A DNA stretch of 64,000 nt, taken from NCBI GenBank assembly GCA_002633025.1, contig NMRB01000936.1, positions 97,329 to 161,328 of the forward strand. The letters run 5' to 3'. This document shows, piece by piece, positions 1 through 15,100 of the stretch. The DNA comes from Notospermus geniculatus (taxonomy: Eukaryota; Nemertea; Pilidiophora; Heteronemertea; Lineidae). The position numbers were made by a program, and so were the translations under genes. Position 1 is the stretch's first letter; every line of letters begins with the position of its first letter. The notes beneath the pieces were generated by a model. That model was given only the letters and a program-made list of their open reading frames with translations, was not told where the DNA came from and made no database searches.

Positions 1-55
1 TGATGCAAACTGGAGGCGATGAGGTGGAATGATCTTGTTTGTTTCTGTGTTACAG

Positions 56-116
56 AGAAGGAGAGGTTTTATTCTGCATCAGATCATTCAGATGAAGATG
101 TGGAGGACTGGGCAAA
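56..116 (+). CDS. VPS13A/C: VPS13 e1, FFAT-like segment
   Basis: Acceptor TTACAG, donor GTACGT. It encodes [19 protein letters not shown] and then joins PLQ of e2, the place where human VPS13A/C have their FFAT motif (EFFDA...PLQ). The core here is RFYSASD, with Ser in position 4. The preceding exon is outside the window or unseen. Confidence 0.8.
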
Positions 117-3100
117 GTACGTATTGACCTCACCAACTTAGGCATAAAAACACAGTTGACGTGTTACTTTCCAACTTGGGCCCTTTTGTAGTTCAAGGCG
201 CTAATTCCCAGATGTGATTCCAACTGTTTGTTTGAACCTCTGTGGGGAAAACTGGCAGCCTCTTACCTTAAAGGAGCACGGTATTGGATCTCTAAACGTT
301 ATTTGACTGCCGACGTAGAGGAAGCCACCTAGCGGCGGCAAGACGAACTACAAAAAACCATGGCAAAATGTACACAGTAAATTGGGTCATTCGCCGAAAC
401 GTAGTTAGTCCCTTGGGTTGGAGAGTGGCACGGTGGCACCTGCTGTCGAGAAAAAGTGGCAACACTGTGCTCCTTTAACCTCAAACACCCAGTTTACAGA
501 GGCCAGACCTGTGTTTGTGTAGCTGACATTGGCACATTGAGTTGGCCGTTCAAAATGAACAGGCAACTTTTGGGATTAAAGATGAGTACGGTAAGTGTGT
601 TCAGCAGGCTGTAAGCCTTGAAAGTCAGCTGTACATGAGGGCACATTACTATCTTCTCCCTCCATTCCAGGCCTCTCCAGATGCACTCTGTTGACGAAAC
701 CATGTCAGACGCCAACCATGTCAAAATCCTTCTCCGTCTGCTCGTGGGGGAAGTCGTCCTCCAGATCAACAAACACTCTGATCGTCATGATGTACCATAC
801 CTGATGTTTCGGCTAAATCGAGTTTGTACGGATGTCGCCGTCTTGGATTATGGCCTTGCTTTGAATCTTAGAATCGGAGGAATATCAATGGTGGATAAGA
901 TGCACACAGGTTGGTAAACAATGGCATTGGTCATTTCCTTAGTCAAGGTCAGAGCTGAAACTGTGTCAAGGTTGCAGTAAATACTGTTTCAAGGTCACAG
1001 CTGAAACTGTGTCAAGGTCACAGCTGAAACTGTGTCAGGGTAATAGGGGATACTGAGTCAAGGTCACAATGGATACTGTGTCAACCTCAGAGTAGATACT
1101 GTGTCATGGTCATAAGTGACACTGTGTCAAGGTCATAGCGGTTACTGTCTTAAGGTCATAAATGATAATGCAGCTGATTGGTCTCTTTTCAGCATCATCT
1201 GGTAAATACCTGGAGATGGTAGTATCCAAGGACTCGCAGCCTTCTGGTACACTGATCACCATCATGTATAGGAAGGTAAGGAATTGGATTATTAAGACTG
1301 ATTTGGAAGCTGTGTTTCTAGGCCTTGTCGAACCATTCCAAGTAGCATTCTACTGTGGCCTGGTCAGTCTATGAAGTTTTGGTCCATCTCATATAGAAGC
1401 TGGGAGGCCCACAGCTGAAATGGTCATGACGGGATAGCAAAAAACTTGCATTATTGTCTGTTGGTGCACTGTGTGTTTGGTGAGCACATTCATTGTGGAA
1501 TCTTCTGGTGATGGCGTCAAAGGCATTACTGTCTGTGTCTTTGTCTAGGTGAAGCCCGCGTGTCCAGACTTCAAGTCCGTGTACCGTAGCATTGAACAAG
1601 GCATTGTGGTGGAGTTCTCCACGCTACAACTCGTCGTCGACAGAGTAGCCATCATCTATCTGACGTCATTTGCTCAGAATCTGGTCCGCAGGTAAGCAAT
1701 CAAACCAACGATCATCAGGCTGAGGTATTCGTTCAGGTCTCAGTTTCTTCCTCTCACGTCTGCTGGACTTTAAAGCCAGGTGTACATCGCACTTGCGACT
1801 GGAAGCAACTGATCTGATCAGTCGCTGGTGATGTACGCGCTGTGCGCACATCGCAAATTCAGCAACTCAGTAAAACTAGTAGGATCCAATCAGTCGTCAT
1901 GTCCTGATCACGTACATCGCACTTGCGACTGGCACTGGCAGCAACTCGGGTAACATCAGGGGCATTGGGACTCGATGAGACTCAGTTTCGTTCAGAAAAC
2001 TGGCAGTGATCAGTTGCAAGCCCGCGTACATCGCAGCGACTGAACGAAACTGGGTACAACTATGTGTAGTTGCTAGAAAGTTGAACATGTGCAACTGGCG
2101 GCGTCTGGCAAAATCTCAGTTCCAGCAAGTCGCAAGGGTGCGTACATCGACCATTTCTGGCGACTGATCAGTCGCCTCCGTTTCCAGCTAGATCCTCCCA
2201 GTCGCCAGGTAGCTCAGTGGCGACTAGTTGTCTCCAGTCGCAAGTGTGATGTAAAGTACGCTAGACTGAACATTATCCTTTCTCCTGCAAAACGAACATC
2301 AGTAAAGTCTGTTGAGACAATCCTGTTACAAATACAATTCTGTACTTTGACCTGACGGGGACTTTTCTCTTCAGCATCCAGAACAACGATATGGTGCGAA
2401 GTCTAAGCACCCCCATCACAACGCCTGTGGTTAATGAACGGCCGATCAAGGCCATCTTACCGAAGGTACCGAAGGATGTGATGAAGAAGATTGATGCAAC
2501 GGACCTGACGATGCCCCCTGGTAGCACTAAGGTGTACTTCGTGGCGAAGGTAGCGAACGTTGGTCTGAAGTTACAGAATAAGGAGCAAGGGGTCGCTGAA
2601 GTACAGGTTGATGGTGAGGTTCTACGGCGATAGTGTTTGATCTGTGGTGTAGGTTTGGACAGAAAACTTTCTTAGTCTGTGTTCACATGTCAGTACCGGA
2701 ATCTGCCCTTTATGTTGAGTTTGGTGGGTCGGTGCTGGAGTGGTGGTCCAGTGTCTGAGAAACATGGGTCCGATTTCGAGCCAAGGCGCTTCTTGGACCC
2801 TCCATTCTGCTGGAAACCTCACATGAGCTCATGATGTACTGCCCCTTGAGTAGCAGGTACCAGATATGGCTGGAGGTATCAGGCACATGTCCAAGATTTC
2901 CAGCAGAGGGGGGTCCAGGGGATCGAGGGAGGAGCCGGAGGGGGAGAGCGAGGTGTCCCCCCTCATGTAGGAAATCTTGTAAAATCTGCACGCCACTTCC
3001 CAGCATTTCAGCCTTGAGCATGTCTTGACTACTGAGTGAACCTGGTCGCATCCGCCACACCCAACAACGGATAGCTGATGGGCTTACTAATAACAGAACT

Positions 3101-6100
3101 ATAGCGGGTACTAACATCTATATCAGAGCAGGGATCCGAAGTTTCGAGAACCCGCTAGCTATAGACCCTTCACCTACCTGCCCCTCTCCCTGTCATTTAT
3201 GCTTGCTTGAAGTGATACGGGTAAAAAAAAATCTATGACCTGCGCAAGCAGGGGGGGTCCAGACCCCCTGGACCCCCCTTTGGACACGTGCCTGGGTATT
3301 GATGTGGAACGATTTCAATCTTACAGGGCTCGAGACCAAGATCACACTGAAGAGGAACCGGACAACCATTTATGCAAGGCTACAGAATCTTCTCGTGGAA
3401 GACTCGACGCCGGAGACGCTCTATCCAAAGATTCTCTCCATTGAAGATGACAACCTTATGGACCTCAAGGTCAGTTCATATGTCAAGGTCATTCTGGTTT
3501 TGCAGTTTTACAGCATTTCAGGCAGGGGAAATGGGGAACCGACGTTCCCAAAGGAGGTGCTGGGGAACAACTCAGTTTTAACACAAAAGTGCATGTGTTG
3601 CGACGTTGAAAACGTCATTGACGTCGCGCATCATTCGTGACGTTATGTGCGATGTACGTCATTCAGAATCAGTGACGTTGCTCTTCTGTCTGTTGTTTAC
3701 GCTAAAGTAGTCAATTTGGTCAATACAATTCAACATGTTCCCGCTTGAATTTTCGTTCGAAAACATTCAGATACATTGAGTCAGTCCTATACTTGATGAT
3801 GAACGTGTAAAATTCGAAATTCAATGGACTACTTCAGGTATATTAGGGCTAGAAGTAGGGTGAAGTTTCAGAATTAAATGGCTTGACTTTCGACATCATA
3901 GTTTTAAATGAGTTGTTCATCAGCACCACGTCACGGATTAGTTCCGCCGGTTCCTCATTGTCCTTGGTCAGATTCTGCGTTCAGGGGTAGATTTCTCGCC
4001 AACGAAGAGGATTTAGTAGCATCCAAACACCCTCTCTCTCTTGTTTCAGTTTGTTATTTACAACAAGGATGGAATGAAACCAACGTTACGAAAAGAGGCC
4101 CTGGACTACAGCATCCGTGTCAGGGTTGGTCGGGTCCAGGGTGTATTCCTCAACAAATTCGTCTCCAATATAACTGTGAGTACAGAAATATTTTGGCTCT
4201 CTGTCCATTGACGTAGGGTTTTGTGGTAACGAGTCTCAAGCAAGAGGTTTCAGGCAATCATTTGTCTGTACATCATGATCATGTGTTTCTCATTACAGGC
4301 GTTTGCCGAGCCCCTTGTCAGTGCTGTGGCCTTTGAACGAGCGACCTACATGAAGAAGGCAGAGAAAGCTGTCAAAAGTCAGGTAAAGTATAAAAACCAT
4401 GCCACACACACATAGACTAGTACCTGATCCTACCAACCTGCGCGCTGCAGTCAAACCTGGTTTGTTTGGTAGGACCAGGATTGGCCGCCATTTGTGGAGG
4501 AATTTAGGCAGTGAGATCACTTGGAAATTTTATGTAAATTATGTAAATTTATTCAATTCTCAATAAGGCTGACGTACCAGAATGCAGATAGAAGGTGACC
4601 TCCATTTGACCCAGGAAATCCACCAATCACAAAGGGGTTGATAATAGAAAAGGAATCAACATACCATCTGCGCCAGCACCGGCCAATCAGATTCACGAAC
4701 GCGATAGGCATGCCCGGTCCTAACATATGCAAAAGCCCACTGTAAAATAGTTAGGATCGGGTACCAGTCTAACACACACAGTGCTGCTGTACTGACATCT
4801 TGTGTTAGCTCAAAGGACTAAGGCTTGAGATGCTGTTAAAGTCTGGTATTCAATGGATTGGTCTCCAGTGCTATTGCGACGATGACATTGAAAGTTCCCA
4901 GGTTCCGTTATGAGCAATGGATGGCAGTGAGTTGATACCTGTAGTGTGTTGTTTCTCGGCAGATTTCAGTTGATGTCATTTCTATTTTTAGGTTCAAAAC
5001 TTGGAAGACAAAGGGAAGAAAATCAGCATGAATGTAGATATCCGTGCACCTGTGATCTGGGTGCCTCAACATTCCAAGTCCCCATGTATGTTGGTAGCAG
5101 AGCTCGGCGATCTCTCGCTGAAGAACTACCACGATAAAACGGAGGTCAAATCTGACAGAAAGATGCAATATCAGCAGTGGGACCATTACTATCTGAATCT
5201 GGACTCTGTGCAGGTCAAGAGGTCAGTGTATGAAGTTGGTTTTGACCTTACAAGCCTGTAAGGTCAGTTTTTGACCTTACAAGGTCAGTTTTCAACCTTA
5301 CAGGTCAGTTTTTGACCTTACAAGGTCAGTTTTCGAGCTTACAAGGTCAGTTTTCAAGCTTACAAGGTCGGGTTTCGAGCTTACAAGGTCAGTTTTCGAG
5401 CTTGGAAGGTCAGTTTTCGACCTTACAAGGTCAGTTTTCGAGCTTACAAGGTCAGTTTTCGACCTTACAAGGTCAGTTTTCGAGTTTTCACGTCTGTGTA
5501 TGAGGTCAGTTTTCCCTAAGTCTGTGATAAAGCTGTTATTCTCTTCATTACAGATCCTATCTATCGCCCCTGAGCACGGTCCAACACTGTCATACGATCA
5601 TCGAACCAATCAGCTTAAAGCTCGCCTTCAAGCGAGCGATCAAACCTCTCGTTACGTCAGAAGCTCGGTATGAAATCTCAGGGAAACTGAACATCATTAA
5701 AGTAAACATCACACAGAAGGATGTCAAAATAACACTGTGTGTGATCAAGGAGAATATCGGGGAAGGGCAGAGAGGAAAGATGAAAGGTATGGGTGCATCA
5801 GAAAGGGATATGGCCTGTTCTGATGAGGTCTTCGTCACCCTGGGGGGGGGGGTTGTGGTAGGAGCCATATTCTCCCAGGTTGAGGATGCTGATGACCTAC
5901 CAAGCCCGGCCTCACTGTGTTTGTGTCTCTCCATTACGGATGCCCTGGCGAACGGTCTGCCATTAATAGATGATATCACTCCAAAAGAGTGCAGCACCTG
6001 ATGGGGTAGCATGCATGACGTCCCGCACATCATTTCATGATGTCTGGACGTGAGACGAAAAAAAATCAAATTGTTTCATGACGTCATGATCCCTGAAACA

Positions 6101-9100
6101 GCCGGATTTTTTTTCGAGTCATGTCGTGGCATTCAGAAATGACGTGCGGGACGTCATGACGCTGCCCCGTCAGGTGCTGCACTCTTTTGGAGTGATAAAG
6201 TCTATTGCCACGTTTGTGGCAAACACCCGGGACTACCACTGCACTGTTGAGGACGTCCTTCTTTGGTCACTTACATCTATCTGTATGATATTCCTGGTGC
6301 AGTACACTTGACATTGAAGACCTTGACTCAATGCATTACATTGATCATAGTGACCTCACCTCTGTGGCATTGTGCTCACCTCTGTGGCAGAGTATGAAGT
6401 GTGAGTAGCCTGGTGATACACTGAATGGTGAAGGATTAGTGCAGAAACATCGTAACATTTACTACCGATGAGATATGGCCAAATTCAAATTTTCAAGATG
6501 GCCGCCTGGCAGCCATGTTGAAGTCCAATCGAACCGAAATTTGGCATATAAGTAGACGGTACCAAGACACATATTTAGGCACGGTTAAAGCATCCTAGCT
6601 ACCACTATTTATGAGGTGTGGGTCGAAGTCCATTTTTCAAGATGGCTCCCTGGCGGCCATATTTGACGTCGAATCTGCCTGAAATTTACCATATATTTAT
6701 ATGGTACCTAGATACATATTTTGACAACGTTAAAACATCCTACCTACTCCCATTTATAAAATGTGGGTCAAAGTCCATTTTTCAAGATGGCTTCCTGGCG
6801 GCCATATTTGAAGTCCGATCGGGTTGAAATTTGGTGCATTCGTGCAGGGTGCCTAGATATATCTTCACACCAAATCACAACACTCTATGTCAAATAGCAA
6901 TGAAATGTGCCACCAAACAGTGAATTTTGAACTTTGACCTCTGTGACCTTGAAAAGTAGGTCAAATCAAAAACCCGGGATTTATGTGATGAAGTCTCATC
7001 AGAGGAACCCACCATAAAAGTTTCGTGGTTCTAGCTAACCGCGTTCAGGAAATACGGCCGAAAGAAGGTTTTCACAAAGCGCCCCCTACAGGCCAGAGTG
7101 TACAAGCAGCAGCGCTCAGTTTCGGTCCAGAGATAGTTTTTACCATAGGGTACCTGTACACCAAATTTCAAGTTTGTAACCCAAGCGGTTTAGAAACGTG
7201 CCACCCCTGTTAACGACGAGGACGACGGACGACGACGACGGACGACGGACGACACACCATGGGAGAAGCTCACCTCACAGAGGTGAGCTAAAAAGGTAAC
7301 AGTTTGATGTGTAGTGATTCCCTACTTGTCATTTCAGATCAAGTGGATACCAACCTGCGGCCCCCTATCCCACACCCAGAATCTCTAAACGACATGACGC
7401 CCACTTTCGGTGAACGCATCCTACCCGATTCTGCCATGGCAAAACCTGCGCCGACGACAAGAGCGCAGTATGTGAAGGCATCGTTCGAGATGGACGGCAT
7501 GGTGCTGGCCTTGCTCTCCGAGGCTGATATACCGGTAAGTATTCTTTATGGATTGCAGGAGGAAACTGGAGACCGCGGTGCATAATTGTGTGGCAGTCTA
7601 GGAAAACCTGGCAGATGTCGATATTTGAGGAAAGTATTAATGGCCTTGCTGAATTCGCACATTTCAATAGCTGACATGTACTGCATAACAGTTAAACAGT
7701 AGGTAGGCCTAGCAGATCAATGCACAGGCAATCTGACAGCCCTTGTTAGCTCACCTGTGGTGAGCTTATACAATGGTTGTGTGTCCGTCGTCGTTGTCCG
7801 TTAGCAGGGCACGTTTCGTAACCGCTGGAGCTATTGATCTGAAACTTGGTACATATACACCTCTAGGTCAGATGACCTACGACACTAAGTTTCGGCCCGA
7901 TTCGATTCTTGGCTTGGCCACCAGGTGGCTAAAACCGAAAACACAAAACGAAAAAAGTGCAGTAACTCCTGAACTAATGACAGGATCATCTCCAAATTTT
8001 TATCATAGGTGTATCTAATGAGGATACATAACATATATAAGGGGTTTTTGATTTGACCTTCTTTTCAAGGTCACAGAGGTCAAAGTTCGAAATTTTTCCT
8101 TTTGGTGGCACGTTTCGTAACCGCGGGTGCTATTGACCTGAAACTTGGTACATATATACCCCTATGTCAGATGACCTACTACACCAAGTTTCGGTCCGAT
8201 TCGACTCTCAGCTTGGCCACCGGGTGGCAGAAACTCAAAACACGAAAAGTGCAATAACTCCTGAACTAATGACTGGATCACCTCCAAATTTTTATCATAG
8301 GTGAATCTGCTGAGATACTTTTCAAGGTCACAGAGGTCAAAGTTCAAAATTTTGCCTTTTGGTGGCACGTTTCGCAAGTGCTTGGGCTATTGACCTGAAA
8401 CTTGGTATGTATACACCCCTATGCCAGATGACCTATGACACCAAGTTTCGGTCCGATTCGATTCTTGGCTTGGCCACTATCGACTTCGGCATATGTCGAA
8501 AATTCTCAAGCTAGAATGTTTTGACCTTGAAATTTTGACCGTAATCATGGCCCTGGAACTCACGGCCTGGAGCATTTCGATTTTACACTTGTCATTTGTT
8601 CTTCTGGTACGTTCACACAGGTGAGCACATGGTCCATGGACCATTTCATTGATTATTCAGCGACATCCGCCGGGTTTTCCTAGACTGCCACACAATTTCC
8701 TCTCGATCTTGCAAGCTCCTGGCTGATCAATATTCTTCTGTCCCTGCAGGTGTCGCCTGTTGCCCCTGGCGCAACCGACGGCGTCTCCACATTCGAGATG
8801 GGCAAGATAAAGATGAATGCGGTGAAGGAGACTGATTCCTCCCTCCAGCTTCATGTGACATTGAAGAGTATTGCGCTGGATGATACGCGACCGGATAGTC
8901 GCATGGTGGTCAAAAGGTAGGAATTGGATGATCATTCGACTGCGAAATAACTCCATGGTGATTTTCTCTTCGGGTGGTGGGGGTGGGGTCAAATCGAGTG
9001 TCTTATGGCAATCCTTTAACCTTCAGCTCATCTGTCCCAGAGTCCAGCAGACGGCATCTTCTGTCAAAGTTTTCTCACATCCTATGGTACTGACTGAAGA

Positions 9101-12100
9101 ATATTTGAAGAAAGGTTGTTCCTGTGAACCATCTGAAGAAAGTTTCTTAAAATTTTTTCCAATTCATTTCCAAGGATTTTAGAAAACTTCAAAAGAAGAT
9201 ACCGTCTGTTGAAACCTGGGGGCAGATGACTTAATAAGGTGATACAACTGTGCAGACCTATGAAGGTTCAGAACGTTCGGCCTGCATTTAGTGTCTTCTC
9301 TTTCAGAATCTTCCAGTATTACTGCACTGATGAAAAAGGACGTGTCATCGTCAGCCGTGTCCAGGACGATGGTGTTGTACCCATGGTCGATTTCCTGTAT
9401 GCAAAATCTGCGGATGGTGCACAGAAAGGTAAGATGGGTCCTGACTCATGGGTAAGTTTGGAGGTAAGACGGGGCCCAACTGTAGCCTAGGATACATTAG
9501 GTTGGGCCTAGCTGATACACACAACATCTTCGATAATTGAAGGCCGATCTGCTCACCACTGCGTTACATCGCACATCCCCCTTCGAGAAATAGACCAGTC
9601 CGCGGCGTATCTTGGCATGATGCCAACTTTGCCGGTCGACCAATCATATTGCAGTTTATATCGGGTCTTCGGCTACCACTTTTTGTACCACGATTCAAAT
9701 TCTACAACACCAGTTCTGATTGGCCTCCTCTCCGAGAGGCAGCGGATTCGCCGTGAACCGGTCAATTTCTCGAAGGGTGATGTGCGATGTAACGCAGTGG
9801 TGAGCAGATCGGCCTTTGATTACCGAAGATGACACACAACTGCGCTCAGAGTGAAGTCTGGCTAGACACCCCAGCTACTTCACCAATCTTCTCTTTTTTC
9901 AGTCAATCTAAACGTTGAGAAATTCCGTATCAACCTGTGCGCACCGTTCATCATGGCACTGCTGAAGTTCGCCGAGACGGTCAAAGCGTCACTTGCACCT
10001 CCTCCTGATGCGGAAGATGATCTTATCTTGGAGAAGCAGGAATCAGACGAGTCGAATCAGGCGGAGGTTACCCCGGCAACGCCAGATGAGGAGGACGCTG
10101 CGCCGCTGTATCCGATGGATTTGTCTGCTACTTTCAAAGAGGCGGAGGTCGTGGTGTTCTTCGAGCCGACGATCCCGAGTAGTAGGATATGGGTGCTGAA
10201 GGTAGGACTTGAGGCTGCACGATCTGGGATGAATTTCAGTGACGTCGGGTTCTCATACACTGTGTGCATCACCTGTCTCAGTTTGGAAAAAATGCCACAC
10301 CTCTCGTAGGAATGTCTAGCTAATTGTTGCTTCCTGTTCCGATTTCTTGATCCAATGAGATTTGAGAGTCAGCTCCTGCTGATCGATTGTGGTTATTAAA
10401 CAATGGTGGCTTGTGATCAGGTGCATTATGACACTGGAATCACTGATCAGGACTATTACGTTAGTGGCAGCTTTAGGGTTATGTCTAATGTGTTCTTTTT
10501 CAGACCAATGCGGAGGCGAAGTTCCAGCGTCGTTCAGGCCAGGAGAGATTGACAGCCAGTGTCAATGACCTTCAGATCATCTCCTGTATCTTCAGACAGA
10601 GAGCGAAGACAAAATTCATGGTAAGCTGGATTTGAAACTTATCTCTCTTTGCTGTATGAGCCAAGTTGGTAATTTAGGCCAACTGTTTGTGTGACCTTGA
10701 CCTCTTTGTTCTTGCCCTTGAGCTATTCATCTTTGACCTCAACCTTTTGACCTTGACTTTCAGGTGCTCCAACCATGCAGCATCACCTTCGAGAGAAGCG
10801 TTGCCTTGGATACCAATGTGACGGTGATGAAGATGCTAATCACAGACATATCTATTAACATTTCCACTACGATTGTGCAGATGACGCTCCAGGTTGTTGA
10901 GTATCTTATGGCTGAGCTTGCTCTCCGGGTGAGTTAGTGGACATTCGATGAAAGGCCATTCAACATAAGTTACTTGTTTATCATCATTCAACCTTATGAT
11001 ATTGGGGAGGGAGGGCCTTTGATATTTGATGTTTGATCGGGAGGGCCTTTGATATTTGATATTTTTTGGTCATGAACTCTNNNNNNNNNNNNNNNNNNNN
11101 NNNNNNNNNNNNNNNNNNNNNNNNNNNNNNNNNNNNNTTTAATAACTTGTAGGACTATTTCTGGCATACATGAATTACATGCAATACAAGCCAGTTTGCT
11201 TAGTCTGGCCAGGAATAGGATCCTCCCTGGTGCAATGGATATCAATTATCAAAAGCCCATCAGGTCTCGGAAAATCAGGTCGGGAGGTTGTTTGATATTT
11301 GATAAACAATAACAAAAATCAAAGGTGAAGCAGAGGGAAAGAAGTTGGAGCGCACGGTACCTTGATATTTGATATATCAAATATCAAAATAATCAGCACA
11401 GGAGCTAAAATGTTAGGAAGGGCGGTGATGATAAACAAGTAATTTATGTTGAATGGCCAAATAAGACACACGTTGATGGGGTTGAATGGTCTGGGACTTG
11501 GTTGAATGTTATATGATTGTTTATGGGTCTGGTTAGTGATGTTTGGGTTGTATTTTGGGAGGATTTGATCACAATGATGATCACAACAATTCCTTGGTTG
11601 ATTTCAGCGTGGCAAAGATGACGTCGACTTTCCGATGCCTCACTCACCACAAGATCACCTCTGGACTGTCAAAAAGATATCTGCTGACAAGTGGCTAGAG
11701 ATAAAAGGTAAGTGCTTGCAGATTGTGGGCCTAGTGCAATGGAGACTGGTGATGTAGGTCTGATTCCTTGTAGGCTGTTGGAATGGTGTAGTGCAGACAT
11801 TACACTGTCACCTCTGGTGTTTTAAAGCCCCACTGTATTGAATTTTACGATATTTTCAAAATGTTAGGAGAGTGCACATAGAGGTCTCATAGCTTGTGAA
11901 GGTCCCCTAAATGCTTACCTGATACGTACGTCAGAGAATCAAGGCCTAGTTTTCGGCATACATTGAAAAAAACCTGCAGGGAGAGCTCTAATGTATTCAG
12001 ATAGAACGTAGTACATTTTACACTACGCTGACGTCGTGCACTGACGTCGAGAATCACGGCGATAATTTGCGTTTTTCAAGTTCAGTACAGTGGGGCTTTA

Positions 12101-15100
12101 AGTGTGACTCCCGTTCAGGGCCCGTCTTTATCTGATCAAGAGGGCTGTCAGAATGGTATAGTACAGACAATGACTGTTCCCTGGTCATGGGTTCAACTCT
12201 CCCTGCAGCATTCATTGTCACCTTGCAAATGTAAGTGAGTTTGTGACCCATAATTTGATCTCCACTGCTTTGTTATCTTTCCAGATGAGGAACCATGTGA
12301 GAAGGTGATCTTGAAAAAGCCTGTCAATCCCAAGGTCATCATGACAGTCGGCGTCGACCAAGTTATTGTGACCTTTGAGGTGGAGACCCTTGATTCTCAC
12401 ATGCCTGTTCTGACCCTGAAGACATCGCTTCATGGACACATCGATGATTGGGTAAGTTACATATCATACTTTTGTCATTGAGGGTGTCTGTGTACTGTAT
12501 GGTAGGCCTAACTGATTCCCGGTCTGCTTGTTTGACATAGTCCAGTCCTTAATACACCCCTTCCTGTTCCTTTCAAGGTCCTCGTCCGATCGGAGCTCCA
12601 CCTGGAGGTGCTCTACTACAACGAGAAGCTGGCGGTGTGGGAACCCTTCGTCGAGCCTGTCATGGATGCGGAGAACGACTACCGACCTTGGGAGGTCATG
12701 ATCAAGGTCAGTTAGGTCGTGATAGTGCTGATACTAAAACAAGAACGAGGTTTTAAACTCCTGTTGTAGTGAAATCTTAACCTTTGACCTTTCATGAATT
12801 TGCACTTCATTGAAATGTATAACCTTGACCTTTGACCCTTCAGGTTATCAAAGGTCAGAGCCACAACATATCCTGCCTACAAGGTGAACTCCCGATGATT
12901 GAATGTGATGATTTTGACGGAGAAATCAAATACAACATGCAAAAAGGGCAGAAGAAAACAGAGAGTTCTGGCACGGACACTGAAGATGAGACCGAGATGA
13001 CGGTGATTCGTCCTAAACTCGATAAAGCTGGGCGTGTACGGCACGGGAGTGATAGGAGCTTTGGTAAGGATCATCGATGTGGCAGTATCAAACACAGATA
13101 TGGGATTCCTGTTGAATCCATGCAATGACGTACAGGTTAAAGCATGTGCTTTCTATTCACAAGACACATAATGGCTCATCAAGACAGCGTGGAATTCAGT
13201 ACAAAAACCATGTGATAACTACCAGTAGGCCTGATGGATCATCCTCACCTTAAAGATGGATCTGTTCAACAGATTTCTTTTCATTTTGTGGTGCATTGCA
13301 CTTAACGGGCCGTAACTACGAAGCGCGATTAGGCCAACACGCGTGTAAATTCATAGTTATTCAGGTTAAGGGCCTAGAAAACCATTGTGTTGCTACCTTG
13401 TACGCTGCTTGATCGGCAGCATTTACCCGCAGGATAACCACGCGGTTAACATTCCTGCGTTTACGTGCAGGAGGATCGAAGAAAAGAGTTGAATGACTCT
13501 AAACAAGGCCTGTAGGTTGCTTAAATTTTTCTTTTGTCCTCCTGCAGCTAGACAAAGGAAAGTTAACCACGGGTGATTATCCTGCGGGTAAATGTTGCCG
13601 ATTAAGCAGCGTACAAGGTAGCAAAACAATGGTTTTCTAGGCCCTTAACCTGAATAACTATGAATTTACACGCGTGTTGGCCTAATCGCGCTTCGTAAGT
13701 ACGGCCCATCATGTTCAGTGCCATGGCCAAAATATCATTTCAGTGCCTTGACCCCCAAGCCTATTTCAAGTTTTTTTCATATTGCCAACTACAAGTCATA
13801 GCTGTACGCCCTCTAGCGTGTTCCCATACATCTGGTCAATCCCCACTGCCAGTATGATCATTGGAAGGCTCTTCGTCATTGCCAAGCTTATCAACATTAA
13901 CAGAAAATGCTTTAGCCCTACTACGAGTGTATTCGTAGCTGGCAATGGGGAGGAGATCAGCGACTACGAGTATAATCATAGCCAAAAAGCCGTGTTCAAC
14001 CTTAATTATTGGCTGAAGAATTGATAGAGGGGACTACATAAAGGACCACTGCAGTTTAAAAAGTGCTTTTCCAACAAAATTTGTATCATTTCAGCAAGCA
14101 CAACAAGTCAACGTAAGTTCGAAACCACGGCGATTTTATTCCTCATCAGTTGGTTTACTGGTGTCTGACGTGCATCCTTCGATCTTCCATCCCGTCTTGC
14201 ACACCACCCTGTATCCTCACTGGATACCGTACTGATGTACGTGGGGTGTTACACTTGCCCGCAGACCAACTAATGAAAAGTAAAAGTCTCCTCAAAGCTT
14301 GTTGAAATGTTTACAAAACATTTATTAAGATGTTGTGTAGTTGTCTGTCTTGCTGGGGTTTTGTTTCGAGTCTGACTTAGATTCTAGATGTCATTCCAGA
14401 TATATCTATCTTTCTCTCTCTGTTCACCAAAACTTTGTAAAATAGTGCGTCAAAGTGACTGGGAAACCCACGAGTGTCCTGTAATCACCTTGTACTTCAC
14501 TGTAAACCTGTTGACCTGGGGCCTGTTTCATAAAGTGACTTTAGCTAATGGTACCTTTAACCAAATGGAAAATGCATTGATTTAATGGTACCATTAGCTT
14601 AAAGTCACTTTATGAACAGGCCCGTGGATGTGATGGTCACCAAACTTGTCCAGTCTCGGAGAGACCAAGAGTATACCATGTAGGCTGATCTACCTATGAT
14701 AAGTGACATATTATTTCAGGTTGTGTCCCTTATTGCATGGCCCTTGTTCACTATCTGAACTGACCCTCTAACTCATTATCTCTTCCAGCTGTGATATATC
14801 TTACCCCCTTACAGCTGTGTCTTATCTTACCCCTTACAGCTTTGGTGTATCTTACCCCCTCACAGCTGTGGTGTATCTTACCTCCTCACAGCTGTGGTGT
14901 GTCCTGCCTCCTCGCAGCTGTGGTGCAACTTACCCTCTTATGGCTGTGACATATCTTATCCCTTCACAGCTGTCGTGTACATGTATCTTACCCATCACAG
15001 CTGTGGTATATCTTACCCCTAACAGCTGTAACATATCTTACCCCTGTCGGGACTATCTGCATGAGGATGTATTACTACTGTCATTTTCATGGATGGCTTT

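Noticed and set aside
2710-3117. 135-codon minus-strand open frame
   Set aside because: Low-complexity intron sequence with GC-rich repeats, no homology and no splice support.
5590-6069. 159-codon minus-strand open frame
   Set aside because: It is the complement of e10 plus a foldback element; the + strand codes for conserved VPS13 sequence.
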